Source: Rhodoferax antarcticus ANT.BR (GTDB lineage Bacteria > Pseudomonadota > Gammaproteobacteria > Burkholderiales > Burkholderiaceae_C). From it: a DNA stretch of 64,000 nt. The notes under the pieces are model-generated. The model saw nothing but the letters and a program-made list of their open reading frames with translations. It ran no database searches and had not been told where the DNA came from. Made by a program: the position numbers and the translations under genes. The DNA lies in assembly GCF_001938565.1 (NCBI RefSeq), contig NZ_MSYM01000020.1:124001-188000 (forward strand), written 5' to 3'. Below are positions 1 through 7,398 of this stretch, piece by piece (the first letter of the stretch is position 1; the number at the start of each line of letters is the position of its first letter).

Positions 1-1
1 T

Positions 2-805
2 GGGAGCACCGGTGTTCAATCTGCTGATATGGGCTTTTCGAACCATTTTGGACACACACAGGGATTTGATCATGAGCTTACTGACACCGAAAACTCGATT
101 ATTCAGTTCGCTAGAGGCACAACTTCTGGAAAAAGAAGCAGAACAGCGATTAAGAAATCGGAAAAAATATATATAACTCACGAAGACTTTGATGAGGGAT
201 CGGAACAAGACGCTTTCTTGCTGATATACGGGTATGCGTCTATTCTGTTCAACACCTTGCAGAAAGGTGAATTCAATGAGAATAATTTGAAGCAAAAACG
301 CGCCATAGACTTTTTCTTTTGTCGCTCAATTGACGGCTTGCATCTCCAGGATGCGGTTGCCTGCATTGACAATGAAATCAGAATTGATGTTCTGCGCCTG
401 CGCTTCATGCTTGAGTTTTGGATGCGCGAATGGATTCTCCCCCCGATGCCATCGACTGCAGACGATCTACCGTCCCGCGTCGAACTCATGGCTGCTCAGT
501 ACGAGGGGTTGATTGGGGTGTCTTTGGCGCGAGAGGCGTGGTTTGAACCTGGCTTGTCCGGCAAAGACCTCTTGGAGCGCATTTGTGACGGCGAGAGCGA
601 GGAATTCTCCAAGAAAGCGCATCGTGCGTTTGTGGGCCTGGTTGATGACTACGTTCTGTCAGTCGCATCAAACAAGGAGGCTGGCACCACCAAAGTTTAT
701 GTCACTGGCAAAAACCCAATCCTTGAGTTGGAAGACAAGGCCAACGATCCCACCTATACCAGTCGCGGACGATTGGCAAATCTTTATTGGAGTAGAAAAT
801 TTTGA
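2..805 (+). CDS. Hypothetical protein, probably 5'-truncated by the window edge
   Basis: The reading frame is open to the first base of the window. The first ATG (position 29) has no ribosome-binding site, so the real start probably lies upstream and this is a partial gene. The visible part (about 260 residues) is soluble, acidic in its second half, and has no signal peptide, membrane segment or motif I recognise. It is followed after 45 bases by a membrane-protein gene on the same strand, which may be co-transcribed. Function unknown; that it is coding is likely from its length and uninterrupted frame. Confidence 0.6.
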   Translation, partial: GSTGVQSADMGFSNHFGHTQGFDHELTDTENSIIQFARGTTSGKRSRTAIKKSEKIYITHEDFDEGSEQDAFLLIYGYASILFNTLQKGEFNENNLKQKRAIDFFFCRSIDGLHLQDAVACIDNEIRIDVLRLRFMLEFWMREWILPPMPSTADDLPSRVELMAAQYEGLIGVSLAREAWFEPGLSGKDLLERICDGESEEFSKKAHRAFVGLVDDYVLSVASNKEAGTTKVYVTGKNPILELEDKANDPTYTSRGRLANLYWSRKF

Positions 806-850
806 AGATTATTTTCAACACACAATTTGTAATTAAAGGATGTTAATACC

Positions 851-1351
851 ATGGCAAACGACGAATCAACTAACCTCGTAGATATTAACCAACCATCAGC
901 CGACCAAAAAACATTTGCACTGGCTTGGGTTGGATATTTTGCAGTGTTACCAATAGTTATTTTTTATATTTTGATTATGGTTGGGGCTTTTTACCTTCTA
1001 AATGAAAAAGATTTAGGATCTGCTATTTATGGTGTTTATGCATTTGGCACAATTTCAATAATTTACGAGATAGCTCTTATTCGTTCAGTCAAACTCATTA
1101 TCAACGATAATGGCGTTTGGGCCATTAAAGGTGTTTTGCCTTGGAAAAAATCATGCATTGGATTGCAGTGGAGAAACATAGGTATTGCTGCGTATCAAAA
1201 TAATTTATATACGTGGATATTCAAGGCCTACAGAATTAACGTGGAAGATCGCTACACAGGTAAAGTAGAAATGTCTGTGCCGAATATCAGTGACGGCAAA
1301 ACAGCAGTGTCATGTATTAATATGACTCTGGCCGAAAAACACAGCACTTGA
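851..1351 (+). CDS. Two-helix membrane protein with cytoplasmic C-terminal domain
   Basis: A 166-residue protein. The N-terminal 25 residues are hydrophilic, followed by two strongly hydrophobic helices (about residues 27-50 and 58-78) and a roughly 85-residue soluble tail. Two helices followed by a beta-rich tail resemble bacterial PH-like (YdbT/bPH2-type) membrane proteins, but this is inference from layout only. The ATG is preceded by AAAGGA at a good distance. Low GC relative to its neighbours. Function unknown. Confidence 0.75.
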   Translation: MANDESTNLVDINQPSADQKTFALAWVGYFAVLPIVIFYILIMVGAFYLLNEKDLGSAIYGVYAFGTISIIYEIALIRSVKLIINDNGVWAIKGVLPWKKSCIGLQWRNIGIAAYQNNLYTWIFKAYRINVEDRYTGKVEMSVPNISDGKTAVSCINMTLAEKHST

Positions 1352-1459
1352 ACGGGTTTGCCGCGATTGAACTGCCCGGTTAAATACTTCTTTTCTTGTG
1401 ATCGCATATCCCTCGAAGTGCTGCGCCAATCCTGGCTCAGTCTTTACAAAGGATGACAA

Positions 1460-1846
1460 ACGGATACTAAAACTTTAATCGATGCTGTTAAAGCCCATGC
1501 AAACGTTAATTACTCGAACGGATGGGATGTTGTTGTTGAGTGCTTGGCAGATTCAGACATTACCGAAATTATTGAAGGTTGCCAAACGATTGCGTCTGCG
1601 GTTGAATCTGTTGCAAATGAGTTTGGTCTGGAAACAAAAAGCTTGACCGGCTACATTGTGACGACCCAGGACACCGATGGTACTGATCGTCAATCTTTTG
1701 AAACGTTTGATCTTGCTTTGACTCGCTTTGTTGATATGGCTGGAAAACCACCACTGCGCTGCACCGATGATCGCCTTTTGTCTGGTGAAACTTTTAATGT
1801 TGTTTCAGATTATGGAAATGTGGTCACGCTCTCACACGCGAATTGA
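1460..1846 (+). CDS. Small acidic hypothetical protein with damaged or non-standard start
   Basis: The frame runs open from 1457 to the stop at 1846, about 128 residues. AAAGGA (1448-1453) sits at normal ribosome-binding distance from codon 1460, which reads ACG where an ATG would be expected. The only standard start in frame is TTG at 1544, which lacks a ribosome-binding site and would remove about 28 residues that look like normal protein (DTKTLIDAVKAHANVNY). Either the start codon has mutated or ACG is used weakly. The ATG at 1453 is out of frame. No domain recognised. Confidence 0.55.
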   Translation, partial: TDTKTLIDAVKAHANVNYSNGWDVVVECLADSDITEIIEGCQTIASAVESVANEFGLETKSLTGYIVTTQDTDGTDRQSFETFDLALTRFVDMAGKPPLRCTDDRLLSGETFNVVSDYGNVVTLSHAN

Positions 1847-1864
1847 CGTTCTTTTATTAACCCA

Positions 1865-1890
1865 AGCCATCACATTAATTTGTGATGGCT
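1865..1890 (+). terminator. Hairpin after the 1460-1846 gene
   Basis: Perfect 10-bp inverted repeat AGCCATCACA / TGTGATGGCT with a 6-base loop, 18 bases after the stop codon. The downstream tract is CTTCTG rather than a clean T-run, so termination strength is uncertain. It overlaps the end of the opposing pseudogene. Confidence 0.5.
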
Positions 1891-2163
1891 CTTCTGCATT
1901 GTTGTTGCGTGATGTTGATGCATGGGAAGGTGGCAACGATCCCGGCTTGAGCCTGCGCCGTGAACGCGGCAAACTCTTGCCCCGCAAGCGGGGCAATTTC
2001 CTCGCTGGTGCGAGTCCGAAGGAACTCAATCAGCGCGGGTCTTGATGGCTTCTTCGAGCTGCGCGGCTTGCTCGCGCCAAAAATCTTCCCGTGTGCGCTT
2101 CGCCTGGCGTGGTGTGGTGCGCAATGTGCGCGTAATCCCTTTTTTGTGGTGTCGCTGGCTCAT
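1875..2163 (-). pseudogene. Frameshifted basic hypothetical protein
   Basis: Two adjacent leftward frames join into one coherent protein if one C is removed from the ACCCGCG near 2036. The N-terminal part (ATG at 2163, AGG just upstream) begins MSQRHHKKGITRTLRTTPRQ. The second frame continues LIEFLRTRTSEEIAPLAGQ to a TAA at 1875. Together they give a basic protein of about 95 residues. The length, 289 bases, is a multiple of three plus one, consistent with a single inserted base. No family recognised. A real mutation and a sequencing error cannot be told apart here. Confidence 0.5.
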
Positions 2164-2360
2164 CGCCTGACAGTTCACTCTTTCATGTTTTTGCTCGCAA
2201 CGCAACCGGAATGCAATCAAGCACACGCGATGGCCCAAAAATCAGTTAGAGTGCCGCGTAATCCCGAGCCCGGAAAAATGTGAATCTGCGATATCCGAAT
2301 TGACGATTGCCAGGCGTCAAATAACATAGCAGTCAGCAGTCTTAATCAAGCCAAAAAACA

Positions 2361-2393
2361 AAAAAGCCAAACTCGATCCGGGTTGGCTTTTTT
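2361..2393 (-). terminator. Rho-independent terminator, possibly bidirectional
   Basis: AAAAAAGCCAA and TTGGCTTTTTT form a stem around a GC-rich loop, with A-tract and T-tract flanks on both sides. It lies just past the stop of the leftward TrfB/KorA-like gene and can also end rightward transcription. Confidence 0.8.
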
Positions 2394-2691
2394 ATTTTAA
2401 AGTCCCAGCAGCAATGCGTATTTTTTCAAGCGTAGCTCTTGCTCTGGACACTGCTGAACTGGCATTTGAGGGATGCATGTCAACCTCCCTGGCTGCGTCT
2501 GCAGTTGATGTCGCATTGACGAAAACATCATAAATTAATGCCCTGGTCGGACCGTCTCTCAAACGAGCGACATTTTCAAATGCAGCAAACTCTGTTTCGG
2601 TTAATTCGGCCTTCAGGATTTTGAGCGGTCGTCCTGGGCCTTTTTCGGCTTCAGAAAACAACTGGATACCAGGCCTTGATTCGGCCCCCAA
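2392..2691 (-). CDS. TrfB/KorA-type helix-turn-helix regulator
   Basis: A 99-residue protein whose central part (about residues 30-90) has the pattern of the TrfB (KorA) DNA-binding domain: a leading LTETEF segment, then a helix-turn-helix read as TADAAREVDMHPSNASSAVS followed by an arginine-rich helix. In IncP plasmids KorA represses replication and transfer promoters. Here it is likely a plasmid regulator, with nearby repeated promoter DNA as a plausible target. The start is TTG at 2691, inside the upstream gene (about 40 bases of overlap), so translation is probably coupled. The exact start is uncertain because no clear ribosome-binding site is visible. Confidence 0.7.
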   Translation of the reverse strand: MGAESRPGIQLFSEAEKGPGRPLKILKAELTETEFAAFENVARLRDGPTRALIYDVFVNATSTADAAREVDMHPSNASSAVSRARATLEKIRIAAGTLK

Positions 2692-2854
2692 GTGATGGAT
2701 AAAAACGCTCTAAAACGCCGCTGTCAGTAAAAGCAGCAATGCACGCTATTCCACTTCCGCCGGAATGGACCTCCCTCACTTCTGCGCCAACGGTGGACCC
2801 AGCTTCATAAAAGATGTGGATCCGGGCTCCGATTTCTGGAAGAGTTTTCGTCAT
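2651..2854 (-). CDS. Small hypothetical protein upstream of the KorA-like gene
   Basis: A 67-residue protein starting MTKTLPEIGARIHIF. This ATG (2854) is chosen over the longer frame because AAAGGA lies 9 bases upstream. It is glycine-rich and beta-predicted, with no signal peptide. It overlaps the KorA-like gene by about 40 bases and shares its promoter region (2909-2974). Function unknown. Confidence 0.7.
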   Translation of the reverse strand: MTKTLPEIGARIHIFYEAGSTVGAEVREVHSGGSGIACIAAFTDSGVLERFYPSLGGRIKAWYPVVF

Positions 2855-2908
2855 TTTGAATATCCTTTCTACCGTTAGTGACAAGCTTTATTGCCCGTCC
2901 ATGTCTTG

Positions 2909-2974
2909 ATTATACATCATTTAAGCGATAACTTCATTTATTTTTCATAAATATTCAAATAAATGTTACCGTTT
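2909..2974 (-). promoter_or_regulatory. Repeated leftward promoter/operator, copy 1
   Basis: An approximately 65-bp AT-rich block, nearly identical to 3381-3445. Reading leftward it has a TATAAT -10 box (2909-2914) and an inverted repeat ATTTATTT / AAATAAAT at 2937-2965, upstream of the gene starting at 2854. No good -35 hexamer is at 17 bp, which suggests activator or repressor control through the inverted repeat. Confidence 0.6.
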
Positions 2975-3009
2975 AATTGGGCTGCGCTGGCCCCGTTTTG
3001 GGTGGGCTG

Positions 3010-3315
3010 TCAAAGCACGCGATCTACTTTGATGACTGCCAGAATTCCATCGATATTTCGGTGATGGTAAGCAAGGTCTTCTACGTACCAATCTATTTTG
3101 GCGGAAACCGCTTCTTCGCTTGGCTTGCACAAAAAAGAAACCACATCCTGTCCAGCCTGTTCATGCTCACGTGACATGATTTCGTCGCATTGGTCGCGCG
3201 TCCTCGCAACCAGGCAGCGCAAATTGATGCTTAGTACCTCATCCTGGAAACTGCCGCCAAGCGGGTGCGTGTAGCTGAAAACAAGCCGGAGTCGGTTCAC
3301 AGTCACAAATGTCAT
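3010..3315 (-). CDS. Hypothetical protein
   Basis: A 101-residue soluble protein starting MTFVTVNRLRLVFSY at 3315. The ATG is chosen because GGAGG sits 6 bases upstream; the frame also opens at a TTG at 3321. It is mixed alpha/beta with no recognised domain. It has its own copy of the repeated promoter block (3381-3445), so it is probably co-regulated with the KorA-like operon to its left. Confidence 0.7.
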   Translation of the reverse strand: MTFVTVNRLRLVFSYTHPLGGSFQDEVLSINLRCLVARTRDQCDEIMSREHEQAGQDVVSFLCKPSEEAVSAKIDWYVEDLAYHHRNIDGILAVIKVDRVL

Positions 3316-3380
3316 TCTCAACCTCCAACCCCTGTATCAGCGAGGCGCCTGCTGCATCAGAATTCCCAGTGCATGTAAGT

Positions 3381-3445
3381 ATTATACATCATTTAAACGA
3401 TAACTTTATTTATTTTTCATAAATATTCAAATAAATGTTACCGTT
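3381..3445 (-). promoter_or_regulatory. Repeated leftward promoter/operator, copy 2
   Basis: Second copy of the 65-bp block at 2909-2974, differing at only a few positions. TATAAT (leftward) is at 3381-3386 and the AT-rich inverted repeat at about 3408-3436. It lies upstream of the gene starting at 3315. Confidence 0.6.
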
Positions 3446-3499
3446 CGTCGGTTAGCGTCTTGGCTCGTTTCGGCTCTCCCTTGCGAGCTTTTTTGCCAT

Positions 3500-4003
3500 T
3501 TACCCAATATCAATTTCGTACCCGTTGTCCAGGTATTCTGGCAATGCCAAAAAATTCTCAAGTTTTGCTTTCAAAGGCTCTGGGACAAATTTAATTACCC
3601 ACCTGACTCAAGAAACTGCAACGCTGCAAATTTCCAGCGTCTTTTGAGCTTCGCTCGCATACTCCAAAGCAGTGCCGTCATTTGCTACCGCGACCAGGCA
3701 GAGATTTGGCAGCGTCTTTTGAGCTTCGCTAACATATTTCAAAGCACTACCGTTATTAGCTACTGCTACCAGACAGATCAAATCTGACCTAATGTCAACA
3801 GGCACGGATTCCAGGGCTAATCCGTATCGCGAAACCGCCAGCTCGCACACGGCCTCGGTTTTAAAGATTTCTGGAGTCCAGTACAAAGCGCTTCCACTTT
3901 GGGAAATTGCGCGAAAGCAAAGAGCCTGAGTGCGCATTTTTTCGGGAACATACCTCAACAGAGTTCCTGTGATTTTTCGAATAAGTTGCGACAACGAAAA
4001 CAA
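3500..4003 (-). pseudogene. DUF4116-repeat protein with an in-frame TGA
   Basis: Leftward frame of 168 codons made of roughly 24-residue repeats of the type LCLVAVANDGTALEYASEAQ, characteristic of DUF4116. Codon 132 is TGA, yet the same frame continues with another good repeat ending FVPEPLKAKLENFL and stops at 3500-3502. The TGA falls where other repeats have N or S, so a point mutation is the simplest explanation. The 5' end is also doubtful: the first start is TTG with no ribosome-binding site, and a TAA lies just upstream. Probably a decaying fragment. Confidence 0.6.
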
Positions 4004-4080
4004 TAAATCAACGACTTAGCTAAGGCATTTTTAAATCATTGCGCCGATTTTTCTAACATTTGATGCGACTGCGTTCTACT

Positions 4081-4470
4081 TTATGCAAATTCGATGCGAC
4101 CAATGACCTTGGCCAAATCCTCTCTCTGATCTTTTAGCCTTGTCAGGTCCGTGGTGTTGGCGGCGACCTTGGCTTGTGGCCCATGAATCTTCAGTGAGGC
4201 AGGATCGGTATCGATCTGGCTTTGCGCGATGTCGAAAGCCGCCTTGAAAACATCTTCCAGGCCGTCCAGTGTCGCGCCACTCGTGCCGGAAAACAGCGGC
4301 AAAAGTGACTCGACAGCCTGGCGGGTGTAGCCCTTTCGGTAGTGCCCACCTTTGCTCTGGCTGGACGTGAAATTATCGAAATCGCAAGCAAAATCAATGA
4401 CTTGTGAATTCAGAGACGAATGGGAAATTTTCTTGCGATCTGCGATCTCTCCAATGCGCCTGACCTGTTG
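4081..4470 (-). pseudogene. 3' fragment of an unknown gene
   Basis: A 129-residue frame bounded upstream by a TAA and lacking any ATG in its first half. The first ATG-like starts are internal (4302). The protein-like sequence, with segments such as IGEIADRKKISHSSLNSQ and DLTRLKDQREDLAKVIGRIE, suggests the C-terminal half of a larger protein. It lies in a zone of broken genes between the DUF4116 pseudogene and an IS21 remnant. Function not recognisable. Confidence 0.4.
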
Positions 4471-4526
4471 TTAGCTCCGGCATCGACCAGCAGAAAGGCC
4501 ACCCGTGCAATGCAAGGATGGCCTAA

Positions 4527-4823
4527 AGTTTTCAAATTTTAGAGCTATTTCGTCGCATTCATTTCGAATACGTCGCAACGATTTCGAAAGGTCACACCCA
4601 GACCCTTCTTGCCCGACAACTCGGGGTGTCGCAGGCAGTGGTTGGCAATGTCATTCATGATCGAATCACTGCCTACTCTGTGGCACAGCATATAGCCCAA
4701 GTGGTAGGGCTTGAAATCCGGGAGTTGTGGCCGACACGCTACAGCTTCAAACCCAGAGGTCCGTCAGCCAATCGGCGACAGCGACCAGTTCCAACCCAGA
4801 AGGAGATACCACCCATGCCATAG
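4527..4823 (+). pseudogene. Fragment of a phage-type helix-turn-helix protein
   Basis: Open frame without a proper start. Its middle reads as a helix-turn-helix (LLARQLGVSQAVVGNVIHDR) followed by a segment ending ELWPTRYSFKPRG, similar in style to Ner/Nlp-like regulators in which the helix-turn-helix precedes a LWP motif. The expected N-terminal residues are absent or replaced, and no ribosome-binding site is visible. Probably a 5'-truncated remnant next to the IS21 end. Confidence 0.45.
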
Positions 4824-5096
4824 ATTGACTGAAATCGAGGCCGGGAAAAGCGAAACAGCCCGTAGCGTCAACTGCGGGCTGTTTCATAACGTCATTGAAG
4901 TGGGGACTTCGGTGCGTATTGTGCATTTCCCTCGACCCGCCGTCAAGTCGCTTGCGACCAACCGGTGGGCGGCCACCTGCTTGTTCCTCATTGCTGGGGT
5001 TGACACGACTAGGTCGTGGTTGCCACAGCCGACGAAGGGTGCCGGTCGGCGGGAACCAAGCTGACCGGTTCAAGTACGATGAATCGGAGAATCACC

Positions 5097-6317
5097 ATGC
5101 GAAAAATCAGGCAAGTCCTCAGACTTGTTCACGAAACTGATCTCAGTCAGCGGGCCATCGCCCGCAGCCTGGGATTGTCACGGGAAGCGGTCAGCAACCA
5201 CATTACCAGAGCCACCGCAGCCGGTTTGGTATGGCCACTGCCGCCAGACACCGACGATGCTGCGCTTGAAGCGCGCTTGTTTCCACCCCAAACGGGCCGC
5301 TTCCAGCGCAAGGTCGAGCCCAATTGGGTCGATATCCAGCAAGAGCTGAAAGCCAAAGGGGCAACCCTGATTCAACTGCACGTTGAATACCTCGCCGACC
5401 ATCCAGATGGTTTGCAACGCAGTCAGTTTTGTGAACGCTACAGGCAGTGGTGCAAAACACTCAAAAGTTATATGCGATTCACCCACGTTGCCGGGGAACG
5501 CGTGTTTGTGGATTATGCAGGTCCCACCATGCCGGTCATCGACATGGCCACCGGAGAAATCCGACGGGCTCAGATTTTTGTCGGGGTGATGGGTGCATCA
5601 AACTACACCTATGCCGAAGCGCACTGGTCTCAGAAATTGCCCAACTGGATCGCTGCCCATACCAATATGTTCGAGTTTTTTGGTGCGGTACCGAAAGTCA
5701 TCGTCTGCGACAACCTCAAGTCGGCTGTGATTCATGCCAGCCGAACCGAGCCGGTCATCAACGCCACCTATCAAAGCCTGGCTGACCACTACAGCCTGAC
5801 GATCATTCCGGCGCGCCCCCGAACCCCGAAAGATAAAGGCAAGGTGGAAAACGGCGTGCTGGTGGTAGAGCGATGGATCTTGTTTCGATTGCGCAAGCGA
5901 GTCTTTCATCAGCTACACGACCTCAACCAGGCCATTCAGGAACTGTTGCTGGACCTTAACCAACGCAAGTTTCAGAAACTGCCCGGTTCGCGCCGGAGCA
6001 CCTTTGAAGCGCTTGACCTGCCCGCCATGCAACCCCTGCCCAACGGCGATTTCGAGTATGCCGAGTTTCGGCGGGTGCGTGTCAGCATGGATGGCTGCGT
6101 GTCCGTGGATGATCGGCCATACAGCGTGCCGCAGACCCTGGTCCGCAAGGAGGTGGTTTTGCCCGCGCTGGCTGCTCCAACGACGACCGTGTTTTGTGGC
6201 TTGCTCATCATTGACGCTCCTGGGCTTCGATCTGCTTGTAGGCACTCATGGCGGCACCGGTGCCAGCGTTCTTGCCCTTCTGGTAGCTGGTGGCTGCGCA
6301 GCGAACCGCGTAATTGA
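5097..6317 (+). pseudogene. istA: IS21-family transposase IstA, 3'-truncated
   Basis: Starts MRKIRQVLRLVHET at 5097 (GGAG 7 bases upstream). It has the IstA layout: N-terminal helix-turn-helix (SQRAIARSLGLSREAVSNH), then a DDE integrase core with VFVDYAGP, VIVCDNLKSAV and GKVENGVLVVERW carrying the three acidic residues. IS21-type similarity stops near 6155 (after PYSVPQTLVRKEV); the remaining frame to 6317 is antisense to neighbouring plasmid genes. Full-length IstA is normally longer and followed by istB, which is absent. The element cannot move by itself. Confidence 0.85.
6155..6211 (-). pseudogene. 5' fragment of a P-loop NTPase gene cut by the IS21 remnant
   Basis: Leftward start at 6211 (ATGA overlap with the upstream stop) encodes MMSKPQNTVVVGAASAGKTT, a Walker A motif within the first 20 residues. 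Beyond that the frame runs antisense into istA, so the gene is broken at about 6155. A P-loop this close to the N-terminus fits a nucleotide kinase, a ParA-like or another plasmid ATPase; which one cannot be said. Confidence 0.5.
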
Positions 6318-6330
6318 TTTTTAGACTCAT
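6208..6330 (-). CDS. 40-residue hypothetical protein
   Basis: Small basic protein (MSLKINYAVRCAATSYQKGK...), ending with a TGA that overlaps the ATG of the P-loop fragment, the usual sign of a coupled operon. It starts at 6330, 11 bases after the previous stop, with only a weak GAGG-like ribosome-binding site. Too short to assign. Confidence 0.45.
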   Translation of the reverse strand: MSLKINYAVRCAATSYQKGKNAGTGAAMSAYKQIEAQERQ

Positions 6331-6341
6331 TGAAAGCAGCC

Positions 6342-6614
6342 TCAGTCGGGTGTGATTGTCAAAATCGATTCATCGACAACGACCTGGTGATACTCCAGCA
6401 TCAGCTTGCAAAACTCAACCCAATCTGACTGTGAAGGCTTCTCATGCGTGCAGTGCAAACACTGAGGCTTGTCTTGCATCTGATCAGAAACAGTGTTGTG
6501 TACATCCATCCCAAAGCGCTTCGAGAACCGACCGACTGTAGATCCGTCCGGTGCGTGGCACCAAACAGTGTTACCACATTCGCTAACTTGGACGAAATCG
6601 TTATCTAAAACCAC
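6342..6614 (-). CDS. Hypothetical protein with paired cysteines
   Basis: A 90-residue protein with a GTG start at 6614. It contains CLHCTHE in the middle, which could be half of a metal site, and few other cysteines. The ribosome-binding site is weak. It is the first gene of the short leftward run interrupted by the IS21 remnant. Function unknown. Confidence 0.55.
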   Translation of the reverse strand: MVLDNDFVQVSECGNTVWCHAPDGSTVGRFSKRFGMDVHNTVSDQMQDKPQCLHCTHEKPSQSDWVEFCKLMLEYHQVVVDESILTITPD

Positions 6615-6675
6615 TACAAATCACCATCTTTAAGAACAAGGTTCACGCCACCTGCATTTTAAATAACAAAAAATG

Positions 6676-6945
6676 CTAGATTTGATCTGCTTTAAAATCC
6701 ATTTCATCTGTCTCTTTTTTTAATGCAACAATTACTTGTTCGTGTCTTAAATTATCATCCTTAACCTCATTACTGCTTTCAGTATTAACAGTCGTTAATA
6801 GTCGAGCTAATATATTTTGACCGCTAAAATCAAAAACTGTTGTGCTAGTCGTGCGTATACACTTTTCAAATTTGACTTCTAGCTTCACCACTCCAACAGC
6901 TTCAGGGTTCACATACACGTTGACGAAAATTTTAATTAGTTTCAT
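6676..6945 (-). CDS. Small acidic hypothetical protein, low GC
   Basis: An 89-residue protein starting MKLIKIFVNVYVN, with AAAGGT 5 bases before the ATG. AT-rich compared with its neighbours, suggesting a different origin. Directly upstream (6971-7006) is a hexanucleotide repeat that would sit in its promoter or leader. No domain recognised. Confidence 0.65.
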   Translation of the reverse strand: MKLIKIFVNVYVNPEAVGVVKLEVKFEKCIRTTSTTVFDFSGQNILARLLTTVNTESSNEVKDDNLRHEQVIVALKKETDEMDFKADQI

Positions 6946-6970
6946 GGTTTACCTTTAATGTACGATTCTG

Positions 6971-7006
6971 ACATAGACATAGACATAGACATAGACATAG
7001 ACATGG
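6971..7006. repeat. Hexanucleotide tandem repeat (ACATAG)5
   Basis: Five perfect ACATAG units followed by ACATGG. Pure hexamer repeats like this slip during replication and change promoter spacing or leader length. It lies 26-61 bp upstream of the leftward gene at 6676-6945. Confidence 0.85.
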
Positions 7007-7164
7007 AAATGGTGTCTGGCTTTCAAGTTTTCAAAATCAAATTTTTAACTTGGACTGCGGCAAGTGAAGCTGTTGTAGTTGTCCGTTAGGTTTTCTTCAG
7101 TGGCATGGTGTGTAGCTGAGTTGGTTGGAAAATGGGTGTTCTACAGAGCAATGACGCGCAAAAA

Positions 7165-7398
7165 CTATTTTTGAAGCGGACCAAAGACCTCTTCTGCTCG
7201 GGTCAAAAAAGCGTCTTTGAATTCACGAAACCGTGTTGTTTCAGGATCGCAAAAGTAGCCCTTCCAGGTTGACTCTTTCAGGCCACGGATGCCCAACCCG
7301 GCGTTGAAAATTTCAAGGGCGGCAGGCTGATTGAGGCCAGCCCCAGCGACTAGCTCGCGCAATCGTTTGTTGTTTTGAGTTTGAACTGCTTTGCGCAT
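7165..7398 (-). CDS. Small HTH-like hypothetical protein coupled to the exoribonuclease
   Basis: A 77-residue basic protein. The start at 7398 (MRKAVQTQNNKRLREL) is chosen because its ATG overlaps the TGA of the upstream exoribonuclease gene by one base (TGATG). The segment LRELVAGAGLNQPAALEIFNAG resembles a helix-turn-helix, and the general layout recalls the duplicated proteins at 29993 and 30968. It may be a regulator; there is no direct evidence. Confidence 0.6.
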   Translation of the reverse strand: MRKAVQTQNNKRLRELVAGAGLNQPAALEIFNAGLGIRGLKESTWKGYFCDPETTRFREFKDAFLTRAEEVFGPLQK

